A DNA stretch of 64,000 nucleotides, from the NCBI GenBank assembly GCA_038501785.1, contig JBAMJR010000180.1, forward strand, positions 4,608,501 to 4,672,500. Direction: 5' to 3'. The notes below the pieces were generated by a model, which saw nothing but the letters and a program-made list of their open reading frames with translations, ran no database searches and had not been told where the DNA came from. Positions 1-12,513 of the stretch are shown piece after piece. The position numbers and the translations under genes were made by a program. This DNA comes from Myoxocephalus aenaeus (taxonomy: Eukaryota; Chordata; Actinopteri; Perciformes; Cottidae). The first letter of the stretch is position 1. Each line of letters begins with the position of its first letter.

Positions 1-540
1 CAGCCTAGCGGCGACGTCAAGGTCTGGAAAGTGAAGCCAATGCAGAAGTGCCTTAAATTTAGATTCTCTCTACTGGCCATCAGGGGGTGACTCCTCTTGT
101 TGCAAAATGAAGTCTGATTGTATGTAAGTCCATTAGAGAAAAACCCTACTTCTCACTTGATGTATTACCTTGGTAAACATTGTAAACATGAGTTTATGGT
201 CTAAGTTACAAGTCTTCTTCAATACAGCATGATGTCCATTTAGTAAAGGATGGTCCCATTTAGAGTACAATAGACCATAAAGAAGGGTATGCTTTAGGAC
301 GGGGCTACTTTGTGAGTGACAGGCAACTACTAGAGCTGTATACCAGGTCTCTTCCAAGCTGACCCTCCTCTGCCATCCAAATATCGTTCACTTGTTGCAA
401 AAAAACAAGGTGGGGACGGCCAAAATCCAAGACAGCGATGGCCAAAACGCTGAACTCGAGGCTTCAAGACCTCGAGTCCACAAACCAATGGGCAACTTCA
501 CGCTGACTACATCCACTTCTTATATACGGTCCAGGGCCTC
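1..540 (+). repeat. Dispersed teleost repeat, first copy (left end cut by window)
   Basis: Positions 25-360 match 49,438-49,740 in siae intron 7. The extension to about 540 (AACTCGAGGCTTCAAGAC, TCCACAAACCAATGGG, TTCTTATATACGGTC) is also typical of the right end of this abundant fish family. No intact ORF is present and the class is unknown to me. Confidence 0.7.
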
Positions 541-2040
541 AGCTCAGAAAAGGTACCAGTCCTTCTTGACCTTTGCCGGAAGACCACCTACTGTGCTTCA
601 AGTACAACAATGATGTCCACTATTGGGATCTACCACTTACGGGGGGACACGGAAGGGACAGCTTTGATCTCATGCTTGGGGACATATAATATGTGCTGCA
701 CAGAGACATGCAGCAACAAAGAATGCACAGAAAAGGATTTGCAATCTACTTACATCTCGAAGGACAAAAGGCAGAGCACAGAAAAGACAGACAGACAGTT
801 TAAAAGCGTAAAGAAGGTCATCTGTGCAAGAACACTTATCAGCTCCGTACAATGCTATTCTGCCATTAATGCCACTAATCTCGTTTGATTCATGGAGAAA
901 CATCTTCAGCCGTTAATAATTTAAAAAAAATCCAATTGAGCATTTTCCTGCCAGGAATTGTTCAATCATTGCTTAGCGACCATAACTAGGTACGCACGAC
1001 CTGTCAAGCTTGGGTTTTCTGCACACTACTTAGCAAGTATTGTCCTCCAATGCAAGCTGCAAATAGCATGCATACAAGCAAGCACAGCCAAACTTGCTTC
1101 CTATAACCAAAGCATTACATTTGCCCATTTGCTTAACACGGACAATATGAACAATAATAAAATGTCTTGTTCATTGACAAGACATTTTATCATCAGCTGG
1201 TGACGATGCCGACTTGTTTTGCCTTGCACATGCAGCTTTCGCCTCAGTCTTTTAGCACTTTGTCATGTACCTCGCTGCTTTTTGGAACCAACGTCAACTT
1301 AAATTGTCAGCAGGGACTTGCGGCAAAAAAATTGTTGGCTGCAGACTAGAAATGAGAAGCCTGCTATTGCCTTAAATAATCTGCATTGTTTCCAAAAATT
1401 TGAGTGGTAAATCTGTCATTGAAAACGGCACGTGCCGTGTGGGGACGCTTCACAGGCGTAGCAACAGTAACTAAGCTTTGAACGGTAAAGCTTTCAACAA
1501 ACTTTTTTATTCACCTTCAACATAAGTAGGTCTTTTTCCAGTGTTGAGACATAGCTAGATGCAAGGACCCCGTTTCAGGAGAGACGATGCATAGGGGAGA
1601 GGACAATTGTGTCAGCCCACATTTACCATATGGTGCTATTTTCTCATGCCTATCTTCTTTATACAGGACAAGCTGTACAATGGAAGGTCTCTCGGGTAAT
1701 ACTGTATGTGCAGCTTGGTAAAGAAAATGAATTATGTCCCTGTATGTCTGATCAAAGCATTTCATTGAGTTTAAGCCATTCTTGGTGACAGAAAACCTTT
1801 TATTGAGCACAGAGCAGTCAGTTAGCTTCAATGCACAGTACATGCAACATGCTTCCAGCTGATAGCAGAGCACAGAGGTCACTGCTGCCATGGATCATTA
1901 CATCTTCACATCTTCAAATGCAGACTCTAAATTGGTTTTGAAAACCAGAATAAGCCTGTAAAAAAAAAGGAATATATTATGTTCAAGAGGTTCTACAAGC
2001 ATTGTTTAAGAACTGTGGAAAATTAATAGATTTGGCTTTT
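541..2040. other. Gene-less stretch
   Basis: I see no coding exon. The part from 1,345 to 1,480 shares short blocks with 18,725-18,850 (AAGCCTGCTATTG, AGTGGTAAATCTG, GCAACAGTAAC), so it is probably an old dispersed repeat. A perfect hairpin lies at 1,157-1,190. Confidence 0.4.
1157..1190. repeat. Perfect 14-bp-stem hairpin
   Basis: ATAAAATGTCTTGT is followed by a 6-base loop and then its exact reverse complement. It is not next to any gene in the window. Confidence 0.85.
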
Positions 2041-2042
2041 TC

Positions 2043-2110
2043 TTTTGAATGAATGAATGAATGAATATATACTTTATTAATCCCCGAGGGGAAATTTGGT
2101 GTCGGGGTAG
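2043..2110 (-). mobile_element. Non-LTR retrotransposon 3' end fragment (class uncertain)
   Basis: A (GAAT)n tract followed by ACTTTATTAATCCCCGAGGG and GGAAATTTGG is the reverse of a tail I recognise from fish LINE/SINE copies. Only the end is recognisable. The AT-rich, low-complexity DNA after it (2,120-2,220) is not assigned. Confidence 0.5.
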
Positions 2111-2295
2111 CAGCAACTTACAACAAAAATAAATATATAAAAACAGCAGGATGAAAGATAAAGATATATACAATAATTAAAATTAAAATTAAAATATAAA
2201 AAAACAACAATAATAAAATAAAAATATCTGGGATCTTTTGCATTATCTTTGGATATTCTTCAACAACAAGGACGCAAGAACAAAAAGTATTAGCC

Positions 2296-2339
2296 TTCAA
2301 AGAAACGTCTGTCTCGCTTCAAAGAAACGTCTGTCTCGC
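2296..2339 (+). repeat. Exact 22-bp tandem duplication
   Basis: A 22-base unit beginning TTCAAAGAAACGTCTGTC occurs twice in a row with no mismatch. This suggests a recent slip or repair event. Confidence 0.9.
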
Positions 2340-2739
2340 TTCAGGTTAAGAGAGGTCACTGGCATTCAAAGTTTTCCCACAAAACCCGGGATATTTCTAT
2401 ATCACGTCAAATCATAGCAGTTGCTTGCCCAGTTGGCAGAAACTCTGGAGCACAATCTAAAATGATTTATGTTCTGCCCTGATGTCATCTGTAACAAAGC
2501 GGTTGTCTGTGGTAAGGTCACTTTATTTGGCAAATGTTTCTGTCTTTGGACAACAAAGTAAAAAAACTAAACATAAAAAACTCAATATTTATAATACCAG
2601 GTTTTTAAGTCATGCTTACTTTTTGGGGGCGGGGGGGGGGGGGGGGGCAAATACAGCATTTAAAAGGTGGTCATTGAGCTTAATTTTTATAGAGCATGTA
2701 ATCCTTCAGTTAATTAAAAGAACAGATCAGTGGTAAACG

Positions 2740-4092
2740 TGTCGTCCCCGAGGAGGTAGTGACGCATCGATCCATTAGGTTTTTGAGAATAGCCAATCAG
2801 TGGAGTCAGTGAATTACAGAAAATTAAACCAATTTTGTACTTGCTCTTTTAGTCCAATCATTGGTATTCCCAGAACTCAACAGAGCGATGACCTGCATCG
2901 CTCCCCAAAGTTTTATTAGGACCTGATCTGTGGCTCCGTGGTCCCACGGTTGATGGATGGGTATCGACCGGGGCCCATTCAGAATCGCTCCACGCGTGCC
3001 TTGTTAGCATAGACATGGGCCGATGGTAGCCCCGAATGAGCCCTCTACTGCACGTTTATTCGTTTTTTGCTCACATCAGCAAGTTAGTTTGGTCAAAGTT
3101 GCTTTTAATACCTTTCTTTGAGTACACAGTCCAAATCCGGCGCAGGGGAGGCAATCTAGGGCCACCACTATTCATACTGTAGTCAAACAGTTGACAGTGA
3201 GGGTGGCATTTTTGTAAAATCATATTTATTGATGCATTCAGACTTGTTGCATGTGATCTCCTTGTTACTGAAGTGATGAGGTTACTGCGTGGGTTATTGC
3301 TCTGCGTGGCCTCTGGTTTCATGGCAGTAAACTAGAAGTGATGGGTGTGGGGATCTTGATGTGGCTGCTTTAGGTTCTGCACACCTGTGATTGGCAGGTA
3401 CACCTCTTCCCTCTTTATCTGGAGAGATTCTGAACAGGAGGAACAGCTAGTAAAGTGTAACACGTAAGTTTAAAGTCTCCTCAAGGTGCCGTGTGTGCAG
3501 GCTGGAAGCTGGCAGAGGTTATCGTCACTGAACTATTGAAACTTGAACAATGGGTGGTGGAAGCGGGAAGATATAGACTATGAGCCTCCCACATGTTAAG
3601 GGTTCAGTACAGTTTGCTGTGCAAAAACATGTCTAAATCGCACTGCTTTCTCGATTTCGCTCCAAGATTATTATTTTTTTTTAGCTGTGTGGAGAATGAA
3701 AACAAACACACCTTGAGAGAGGAGTTCAAACCCTGCCTAACTTTCACACCTCCATCTCACAATGTCCTAGTATCTCTCTCTTGGAAAGTTACACAACCTT
3801 GTATGTATGCTGTTTTAACTTAATAATATTTCCTCTCTGCGTCTGTAGGCTTTGCAGGTGTCCAGTTGGTGGAAGTTACATAATGAAGCACTGGGATCTT
3901 TGGAAAACAGTGTATGGTAAATTAATGAGTTTTGCTGGCCAGTCAGCAGTTTGTGAATGTGCTATCAGTGCACATTAGATTGATCCAAACAAGCACTTAA
4001 TACATTGCTTTCTGCTCTGGGGCACACAGAGGGGTCCGGAGGATGTGGAGACAAAGAAATCAATTGGCCTGATAGAGAGCACAGAGGATGGA

Positions 4093-4095
<3 letters not shown>
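2740..4095. other. Gene-less stretch
   Basis: No ORF here has family features, and no recognisable repeat was found apart from a G run at 2,628-2,647 just before it. Confidence 0.4.

Positions 4096-4150
<55 letters not shown>
4096..4150 (+). repeat. (GA)n microsatellite
   Basis: An uninterrupted GA dinucleotide array. Confidence 0.98.
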
Positions 4151-4153
<3 letters not shown>

Positions 4154-4409
4154 GGTGAGTGGAAGCAGCCGATCTAATCAGAGCAGATGATGAGTGCCTG
4201 TGTGCTAATCAAGTTTTTATATGAAGGACCGTAGGAAATTTGAAAGTCAGTCAATATCCAATCTAATCAATATAAACAAGCTCTTCTCCAAGGTAGCAAT
4301 TTCTTTAAAAGACGCCGGGCTGCTGTTGCCAACTTTTATTAATAATATTAGAGGAGGAATACATCAAAGACCCAGCCCTTAACGTGTATATGCACCGCTC
4401 ACCTTTGGT

Positions 4410-4411
<2 letters not shown>

Positions 4412-4477
<66 letters not shown>

Positions 4478-4487
4478 GCACACACGC
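4412..4487 (+). repeat. (CA)n microsatellite
   Basis: A CA array with a small CGCG interruption near its right end. Confidence 0.98.
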
Positions 4488-4489
4488 TT

Positions 4490-7455
4490 CAGCGTAGTCA
4501 GGTAAATTAGTTTTAAATTAGAGACTGTTGCCGCGCCGTGATTTTGTTGTATCGAATGTTCTGCTTATATGAAGATGGAGAGAAAACTGGATTTATTTAT
4601 GTTAGAATTGGCTCAGATAGAAGAAAAAACACTGTGCCAAATTCAGTGATCAAATGAAAAAAAAGTAATTGCATATGCCATTGCAAGTACCGTTTTGTTA
4701 ATTCAAAAGTTTTTATTTTGTATATATGCTCAGCATCACAAATTATCTCAGACAGAGCAAAGATGTGTTACTCCTACTGTGTTCCTAAGTGACAAGTACT
4801 GAATTCTTATTATTAATGATTCCCATTAATGAAAATTGTCATCCTGACTTTTCTCATTCAGAATAAAGCCAAACATCCATTATCCAATCGTAGCTTAGCA
4901 ACTGTAACTAACTAGTGTGGCAGGCCCATCAAGATTTCTCCACATGCATGGAGCTGTTGTAAAAGTTATGACTCCATATAAAGAGCTTGGCTGCGTCTTT
5001 ATGCTCATTATCCGAGATAGTGTTGTGTGGAACACACCAGTTAGTCTTCCTCCTAAAAGTCCTTTATCTTGATCTTGCTTATCCAAGTACACCGTCCACT
5101 CTACTTTTATTAAATGACTCAGCATATCAGATGTACAGCAAATATAGGTGCATTTCTATTGCCTCTCAACATGGCGACCGCTGAGCTTTACATATATTAA
5201 TATTGTAAATGCCATTTACAATATTAATGCTCTGAATATCAAATGTAGCATCTTATAAACCTTTACATAACCCACATTTACATTTAATAAACACCTGACA
5301 CTGAGGTTCTATTGGTTTCTATATAAGGTGAGACCAGATGATGCTCAGGTGGGTCAACACATTATGGAGGGCTGTGACACCATAGGGCAGCAGATGTCCC
5401 ACCCACTCCAGCGTCCCATGTTTTCCACTGGGAGAACACAGGGTGATGAGGGGGGCACTATGTTCTATACATGTACAGGAACATCTGCAGTGCACATGTG
5501 GAGATACAGTACTCTTACATACGCATGTACTGCAAATTAGTACATATGTACCCATTGAAATGAAAATAAAACATTTTGATAGGGCTATTGCATGTTTTGT
5601 AATACTTTGTGAACATGAATGTGGGAACAGTTAACATCTATATATACAATTTGTTTTGAATGTATATTTTGAGAATTAATATTTTGAACGTGTCACACCA
5701 GGGCATGTGTTGAAGTACACGCACCATTTTAATAAAGTCTCCCTTATCTTGTCCTTTAGCGTTCATCATTGAGAGTTTATTGTCCCGACGTCAGTAGACT
5801 GCAAAGTGTGTTTAATCACGTTTTCATCCTGACGTCGTTTCATGAGTAAATGGTGAAAGGTTGAGGCGACACGAAAAGAAAAAAAAGCAGACACTATCTG
5901 TTTGGGGGAGGATGTTATCAGTGGAGAGAGACGGGATACGTGCATCGAGCGGTCCAGCCAGGAATCGAACCCGGGACTCGCTTTGCTGAAGGATTCTCTT
6001 GGTCATTCATTCCCAGCATTTTCCAAAATGACACATTATTCTAATAATACCAGAAATCTCTTCTTCTGGGGGCTTATATTCTTACCAAAAGTATTAATTT
6101 AAATAAGCTGCACTCTACAACTTGCGGTTCCTTTTTTAGGCCAACCCTCGTTGTAAAATATGAATAAGTCGCTTAACAAATAAAATAATTCATGGTTCTG
6201 CTCTTCATTAAAAGATCTATTTTTAGGTTACACTTCACTCTGAGAAATTTTTGAGGTTCAGTATTAGGGCTGACATGAAATTAATTACTGACAATCTGTT
6301 TGAATCTCCAGCTGCAAATGAAAAGTGTCAATGGAATAATGAGCTTTTTGGGTCATGCAGGCGGCTGCAGTGTGATGAGGAATAAATATGAAATGGGGTA
6401 TTTTCTGCCATACTGATGACTCAAATATACATGTATATGAATATATTTCACTGATTATAGGCATGTATGTTTGTTTTTGACTATTCAAAATGTACATACA
6501 AGATGTCGGACTGGAAACTGCATTTGCTAATTAATCTATTCATGAATGTGTCACCATCCTTTTGATTTATTATTTTTTTTTCAGTTCAAAGATGAGCATT
6601 TGTTCCGTTTTCACAAAATCAAGAGTTATCATCAATTTCCTTGTTTGCAAAACTCGCCCCTCTTTCCCCTCACTCACACTATTTAGTCCCTGCTGCTGGT
6701 GGTTCACGAATACAGGACGTTGATCAGATAAATTAGTACCAGGGCAGATATTTCACCTGCCAGGGGCGACAGATTGCGCTGTCCGCCATTAGCTCTTTTA
6801 GCGCTTTTTTTCATTCACATGCTCACTTTATATGAGAATATTTATTTATATTTATTCCCACCAGAATATCTTCTTAGAATATATTCAGGTTGAAGGACTC
6901 TAACAACCATTAATTATTCATTCAATAAAAAGGTATGAATATGTATGCATATCACCGACTGGTGGATATTGTAAAGGCCTGTTCCTGCAGGTGTTGCTGC
7001 CAACCCTAATATGTTGTAAACATGCAGTATGTTTACATACAGGATGTTCCCATAAAACAGAACCTCTGATAAGGCTTCCCTTTTTCCGTTTTTGAAGTTT
7101 TGTGAAAATGAAGCAGCCAGCTAGAAAGTAAAACCCTTTTCCCTATTACCCAGATGGGTGCACAGCCGGTCGTCGAAGCCCTGAATTAAACCCCTACATT
7201 TTCAACTGTGTTTCAGAACACCCTCACTCCCCTCTCCTTACCTAGAGGAGATGGGAGTGAGCCTCCATTTATCTCTTGTTGACTGTACAAGCTGCATAAT
7301 GTTCTCGGTGAAGGAAACCACTATTACGCTACAGGATTGCATTATAAAGCTCTCGGCTAACTTAATACTCTAAAACTGTAAATTTTGACTAGTCACATGA
7401 ACAGTAAAATATCAGGATGTTTGTTTAAACATTTTGTTGCACCTTTTCTCTACTG
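4490..7455. other. Gene-less stretch
   Basis: Nothing coding is seen. A perfect hairpin is at 5,196-5,228. A B-box-like GGTTCGATTCC lies on the minus strand near 5,960, but the DNA around it does not fold as a tRNA. Confidence 0.4.
5196..5228. repeat. Perfect 15-bp-stem hairpin
   Basis: ATTAATATTGTAAAT is followed by GCC and its exact reverse complement. It is AT-rich and far from any gene. Confidence 0.85.
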
Positions 7456-7931
7456 TACAGTCAGGTCCATAAATATTTGGACATACGTTTTTCATTATTT
7501 TGGCTCTGTACACCACAACAATGGAGTTGAAATAAAAGTGCAGACTTTCAGCTTTAATTTGAGGGTATTTACATCCAAATCAGGTGAACGGTGTAGGAAC
7601 TACAACAAATTCAAATGTGGCCACCCCGTTTTTAAGGGACCAAAAGTAATTGGACAAATTAATATAATCATAAATCTAATTGTCACTTTTAATACTTTGT
7701 TGAAAATCCTTTGCAGTCAATGACAGCCTGAAGTCTGGATTCCATAGACATCACCAGACGCTGGGTTTCGTCCCTGGTGACGCTCTGCCAGGCCTCTACT
7801 GCAACCGTCTTCAGTTCCTGCTGGTTCTTGAGGCATTTTCCCTTCAGTTGTGTCTTCAGCAAGTGAAATGCATGCTCAATTGGATTCAGGTCAGGTGATT
7901 GACTTGGCCATTGCAGAACATTCCACTTCTT
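7456..7931 (-). mobile_element. Tc1-like transposon remnant: one TIR and transposase C-terminus
   Basis: A TA target dinucleotide at 7,456-7,457 is followed by a TIR beginning CAGTCAGGTCCATAAATATT. Read on the minus strand, 7,931-7,689 encodes the end of a Tc1 transposase: WPSQSPDLNPIEHAFHLLK, which holds the DE-motif region, then LKNQQEL, AWQSV and an ending CKGFSTKY-stop. About 80 codons survive. The rest of the gene and the other TIR are absent, so the copy is dead. Confidence 0.88.
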
Positions 7932-8462
7932 TGTAGAGGCCTGGCAGAGAATATGTCAGTTTGGTGCATTATTAGAGGGCTAATCCTAAAACAGGGTTTT
8001 ATCTCTGTTGAAATTATCTGCGGCCAAATCCGGCTACTGAAGCCAAAGCAGGTGACCAGTTCAACTCCTTTCGGGCTCAACTGTCTGTACTATGTTGCCA
8101 CTGGGGAGACATAATCAGCTCTCACAGCAGCCGACGCACCACATGGATCAACAGTCGGTGTGGAAACCAGCAACACTCTAATCGGGACCAGCCAACCAGG
8201 TAGGAGACACTAGTGTGTGGCATCATCGCGCTCTGCCAATACTGCAAAAGCACTTTTAGCTTGAGTAGAATTATCCCATTTAGCGGACAATCTGGTAACA
8301 GATGTTGTTTTATAAACATATTAGAACTAAGGCTGACACGCTACAATTAGTTTGTTTTACAGCGCCGGTTGTTGTGAATTTTTAGAGCTCTCAGATCCAA
8401 AATAATAAATAAAAAGATTGCATGCTATACAGCTTGATCTGCTGCTTATTGCTCTACCAAAG

Positions 8463-8537
<75 letters not shown>

Positions 8538-9348
8538 AGATACCGTCCACCGTGCCTGTTGAATGTGAAAACAAATTTAGTTTCATTACAGCATCTTGAG
8601 TGTGCCCAATTAAAACAATGGGAACAAATTATGAGCTAATTTATAATTTACAGAACATTTTAAAGATCAGATCATTTGCGATCAAATGTGACTTAGTTGG
8701 GCCGTTACTTTGCCATTAAATGGGAAAAACAAAAACAAAAAAATGATTTACTTAATTATATTTTCAAGTATCTCTTCCAAATGTCCCAAAGGCAGCATTT
8801 CAGCATTTTATTGCTTGATATTGATCATTTAAAAGGATGGCCTGTACTTTTCATAATAGTATAGTAATAATAGTAATTATTTACTAAGTACTTTTTGGTG
8901 TTCCCATAGATCTACTGAACTCAGTGTTTTCTGTATAAGCGGCTACATGTCTTTTGCAAAAGTCAGAGTATGAACGTGACTCTGATCCGGGACAAGTTGA
9001 AATAGTTTGCCAGTATTGTAACGCGGTTTTCTTGCCACCCAAGGCAACAATTACAGTAAATTCATTACTCCATAAAACCTATTATACTACCATTAAAAGT
9101 CCATTATGAGATGGTGTTGTTGGGCGATAGAAAGGGTTTGCTGGCCCTCTGGGTATCAGTCACAGACGTTTAAGAGGCAGACAATTAAGAGGACTTTAAC
9201 ATGTAAAATAGCTTTTATCTGATATGAATCAAATTAGTAAGTGATTTATTAATTTATTGCTGGCATGTAAAATGGCATAACGGTCTTTAGTTTGGTTCTC
9301 TCGGGATGAAGAGGATAAGTTCTTTAAAAATAGATATGCATGTTAACT
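7932..9348. other. Gene-less stretch with a (GT)n array
   Basis: No exon or further Tc1 sequence was found. The GT microsatellite spans 8,465-8,535. Confidence 0.45.
8465..8535 (+). repeat. (GT)n microsatellite
   Basis: An uninterrupted GT array of about 35 units. Confidence 0.98.
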
Positions 9349-9540
9349 CGGGATGCTCCAATCCAACTTTTTAAGTCGCAGTAGCGATACCTGGACTTTA
9401 GGTACTGGTCTCATACCAGTGTTTAATAAAGAGCTGAATGCCTCATTGAGTGGAAGTAAACTTTGTAAAACAAAATGTAACAAATGAATATGTAGATATA
9501 AATTCACTGAATTGTTATTCATTATAAAAAATAAAAAAAA
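9349..9540 (+). mobile_element. hAT-like element end fragment
   Basis: GGGATGCTCCAATCCAAC, followed by a degenerate 'gata-cctgg' stretch and TACCAGTGTTTAATAAAGAG, matches what I recall of vertebrate hAT elements that start with a GGGATGC TIR. The other end is not found. The class is recalled, not proven. Confidence 0.4.
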
Positions 9541-9659
9541 CTGTACACCTGCAACTTCATTAAAAATTAACAGAAATCACAGTGGAAACAATTTGATTGC
9601 AGCCAAGAATTGGACAAAACTTACACAGGATTTTAAATCAAGTATATAATGAATAGTAA

Positions 9660-11129
9660 CAAATAGAACTGAATTGAACAGGTTAGACCCATTTTCACTC
9701 TTTCATCATATCCAATCCAGCAACACAGGAGTCAGTATAGGCCTGATATCATACATCCCTGATTTGACACATGTATACATACACATGCATGCGTACATAC
9801 ATAGACATATAAATATATATTTGAAATCTGCAAAGAGACCCGAGAGACAGAAAAATTGACCAAAGTGTCGACAAGAGAGCTTGTGGGCAACAAAAGCTGT
9901 TCACAATTTCCCTGCGTCCAACCTCATTAAAGTGACAAATAAGCCCATCAACACATCGCATCCAATGTCTCCATACTAATTTTATCATGGACAAGCCAAG
10001 GGACCGGGCTGATGACGAGATTAGGTTTACGTCGGTGTCTCCACCACCTGAAAGCACCCGCCGTTTGTCAACATGCAGTTTGTTCGGAGTCAATCACCTG
10101 ACTCGTACCATCCCTCGAGTGTCGCACCGCCTGACTGACAGATTGTGTTGGTCTCTGTGTGAAGGATCGCTGAGCAGTTGCCTCAAAATACCCAAAGAGA
10201 TTTTATTGGAGGGGGGGGGGGAATCGGCAACACCAAAGTATGGTTTACATTGTACTACCGTGCCATCATTTCAAGTGTTGATTGTAAAAAAAGAGAAATG
10301 TTATACGAGCAGTTTCTTCTTTTTTTCTAATACTCTAAGGATCTATTGGTCAAAACCAGAAATGAAGCAGCCTGGGACTGTGATTTTGCTAGGATTTGCA
10401 AGGAGAGGACTCTTTATTTATTTTTCAGACTAATTCTATTGTTATCTGTGGATCTCGAGTCTAAAAACCCCATTTCTCTTCCGCATGGCCACCTCCTGTC
10501 TGGAGCTACATTTAGCTGCGAGCCTGCTCTCTCGCCCATGCAGTGACACTTTTATCTTTTTGTTTTGTCTTCGTTCATTCCGAGGAATGTCACTTACCTC
10601 CACAATTTCAGTGCCCCGAGGCAGAAGGCAGACTATTTGTTTGCACTGTCTGTTTCACAAAGCCCGACTCATTTATAAAAAAGAAAGAACGCGATATAAG
10701 CGCCATATTGATCACGTCTCAGCACGCCTGCCTTTGTTGAAGGTGACGGGCGCTTTTCTCTTTCCTTTCATGGTTAATTTGCTTCTTTTTTTTAAGAGTT
10801 CTTTGAGGACCCAATCTTTGAAAGGCTGTTTGTGAAGTTGCATTTATATAATTGCAATCCAATAAATGTGACTGAAATCCACACAAAATGATTGCTAAAA
10901 AGGAGTCTATTGATAAATCTATTAAACGGTGCGTTCACATGTACTCAGGAATCCAGGTTACTCTAAGAAACTCAGGTGAGGAAGGTAAACAGAGTTTGCA
11001 TGCACTGTAGTGACTGTAACTCCATCTATACACAGAGCAGGTCACACATTTTTCCTGTAACCCAGACCATAATTTGGAAGCATTTCTTACTAATTGTAAA
11101 CGTATTAGTGATACGAGTCGCTGCTTCAA

Positions 11130-11202
<73 letters not shown>

Positions 11203-12171
11203 ACTGATCCTCACAGGGCAAATGTGCCTAAACTTAATAAATAGTCACATATTCAGCGGTCGTAACGGACTTATCGAGTGGAGACTGTGTGTCAGTTTCA
11301 GCTTTTGCTCTGGGTGGTAATATTTTAAACACGATATGTGTTATAATCGCTCCTTTGAGCCCTTTTATTTCCCTGTCTGCAGTCTTTCCCGTACGAACCC
11401 TCACATGTGATGAGCCAATTAGAAACCCGATTTCACGGACAGCTCGCCAATAAAACTGGCTTTGTCCTGGAGAGATCAAGACCGGGAAATCTGGTTTCTT
11501 TAATCTCCCAACCCCGATTACATTTAAGGAATCGTCTTACTGGAGAAAGCTCACCTTAACCCACTTACTTAAGTGCATGTCAACGCATTGATCGTGCAGT
11601 CGATTGGTTTTCACCACCACCAAGTGAGGTGTGATGGGAAACTGTGCAACTGCAATCCACAAAACAACCATTGCACGTTTCCCAAATGCAGTCAGTGTGA
11701 AACTAATTTCAACAGAATTATACGATGACTTTTATTTTTGGAGAACCGGAGGAAAAAGCACACGTAAGCTGGCTCGCAGGCAGACATCCCAGGAAGAATG
11801 GGAACACTCATTGGAGTAATGATTGGGCCTCACCTGCCACTGAGAGATCACGTGACTTCAAGAGGAAGGAGTGTAAATATAGTGCAATTGGCATATTAGG
11901 CTCTAAATATAAAGATAACAAAACCATGAAGCGTAAATTGTGTTATGGCTGACCCAAAGGCTTCGGAGCTTTGACCGTTGCCATGGTAATCGACGTCCAA
12001 ATCAGTATTACGACGCATCGTTTTTTGCTTTTCTTTTGTTTGCAATCTTCATGCTTCGCTTCAGGGTCTCGCTCACACTGTTGGGGTTCATTTTGCAATA
12101 ATAACCGGCCTAATGGAAACCATCCCTTATGATGAGTTATTCACAGATTGATTGTGCTGGTTGCGTGCGTG
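9660..12171. other. Gene-less stretch with a (GT)n array
   Basis: No spliced gene could be built. The microsatellite is at 11,136-11,201. Long open frames around 10.0-10.8 kb have no family features. Confidence 0.4.
11136..11201 (+). repeat. (GT)n microsatellite
   Basis: An uninterrupted GT array of about 32 units. Confidence 0.98.
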
Positions 12172-12513
12172 CATGTGTGCAGGGCCGGCGATTGCTATAG
12201 GCGAACTAGGCGACTGCCTAGGGCGGCAAATGGGTTGGGGGCGCCCTCACAGCGCACATTTCAGCACTGAGCAATACGCGACCGGGGGGCGATTCAGCTG
12301 TGAGTTTTCTCATCAAGTACAGAGAGACACGCATATTGAGAAACGGGCGCTGTAAACATCTTAACGCTGATTGGCCAAGACACGTCACATCAAAGATGTT
12401 CTATTACGGAGATGACAATAACTCGGCCAAAAATCTGATTTTTTTTGTCGAGAAAACGGGACGCTGATTGGCCAAGACTCGACACGTCACATCAAAGATC
12501 TTCTATTTTAAAG

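Noticed and set aside
5920..6000. Possible tRNA gene on the minus strand (GGTTCGATTCC B box)
   Set aside because: The T-arm folds, but no acceptor stem or anticodon arm pairs. It is at most a SINE or tRNA-pseudogene scrap.
9987..10835. Chain of overlapping open frames up to 148 aa
   Set aside because: The translations have no domain features or splice logic, and contain repeat-driven runs.
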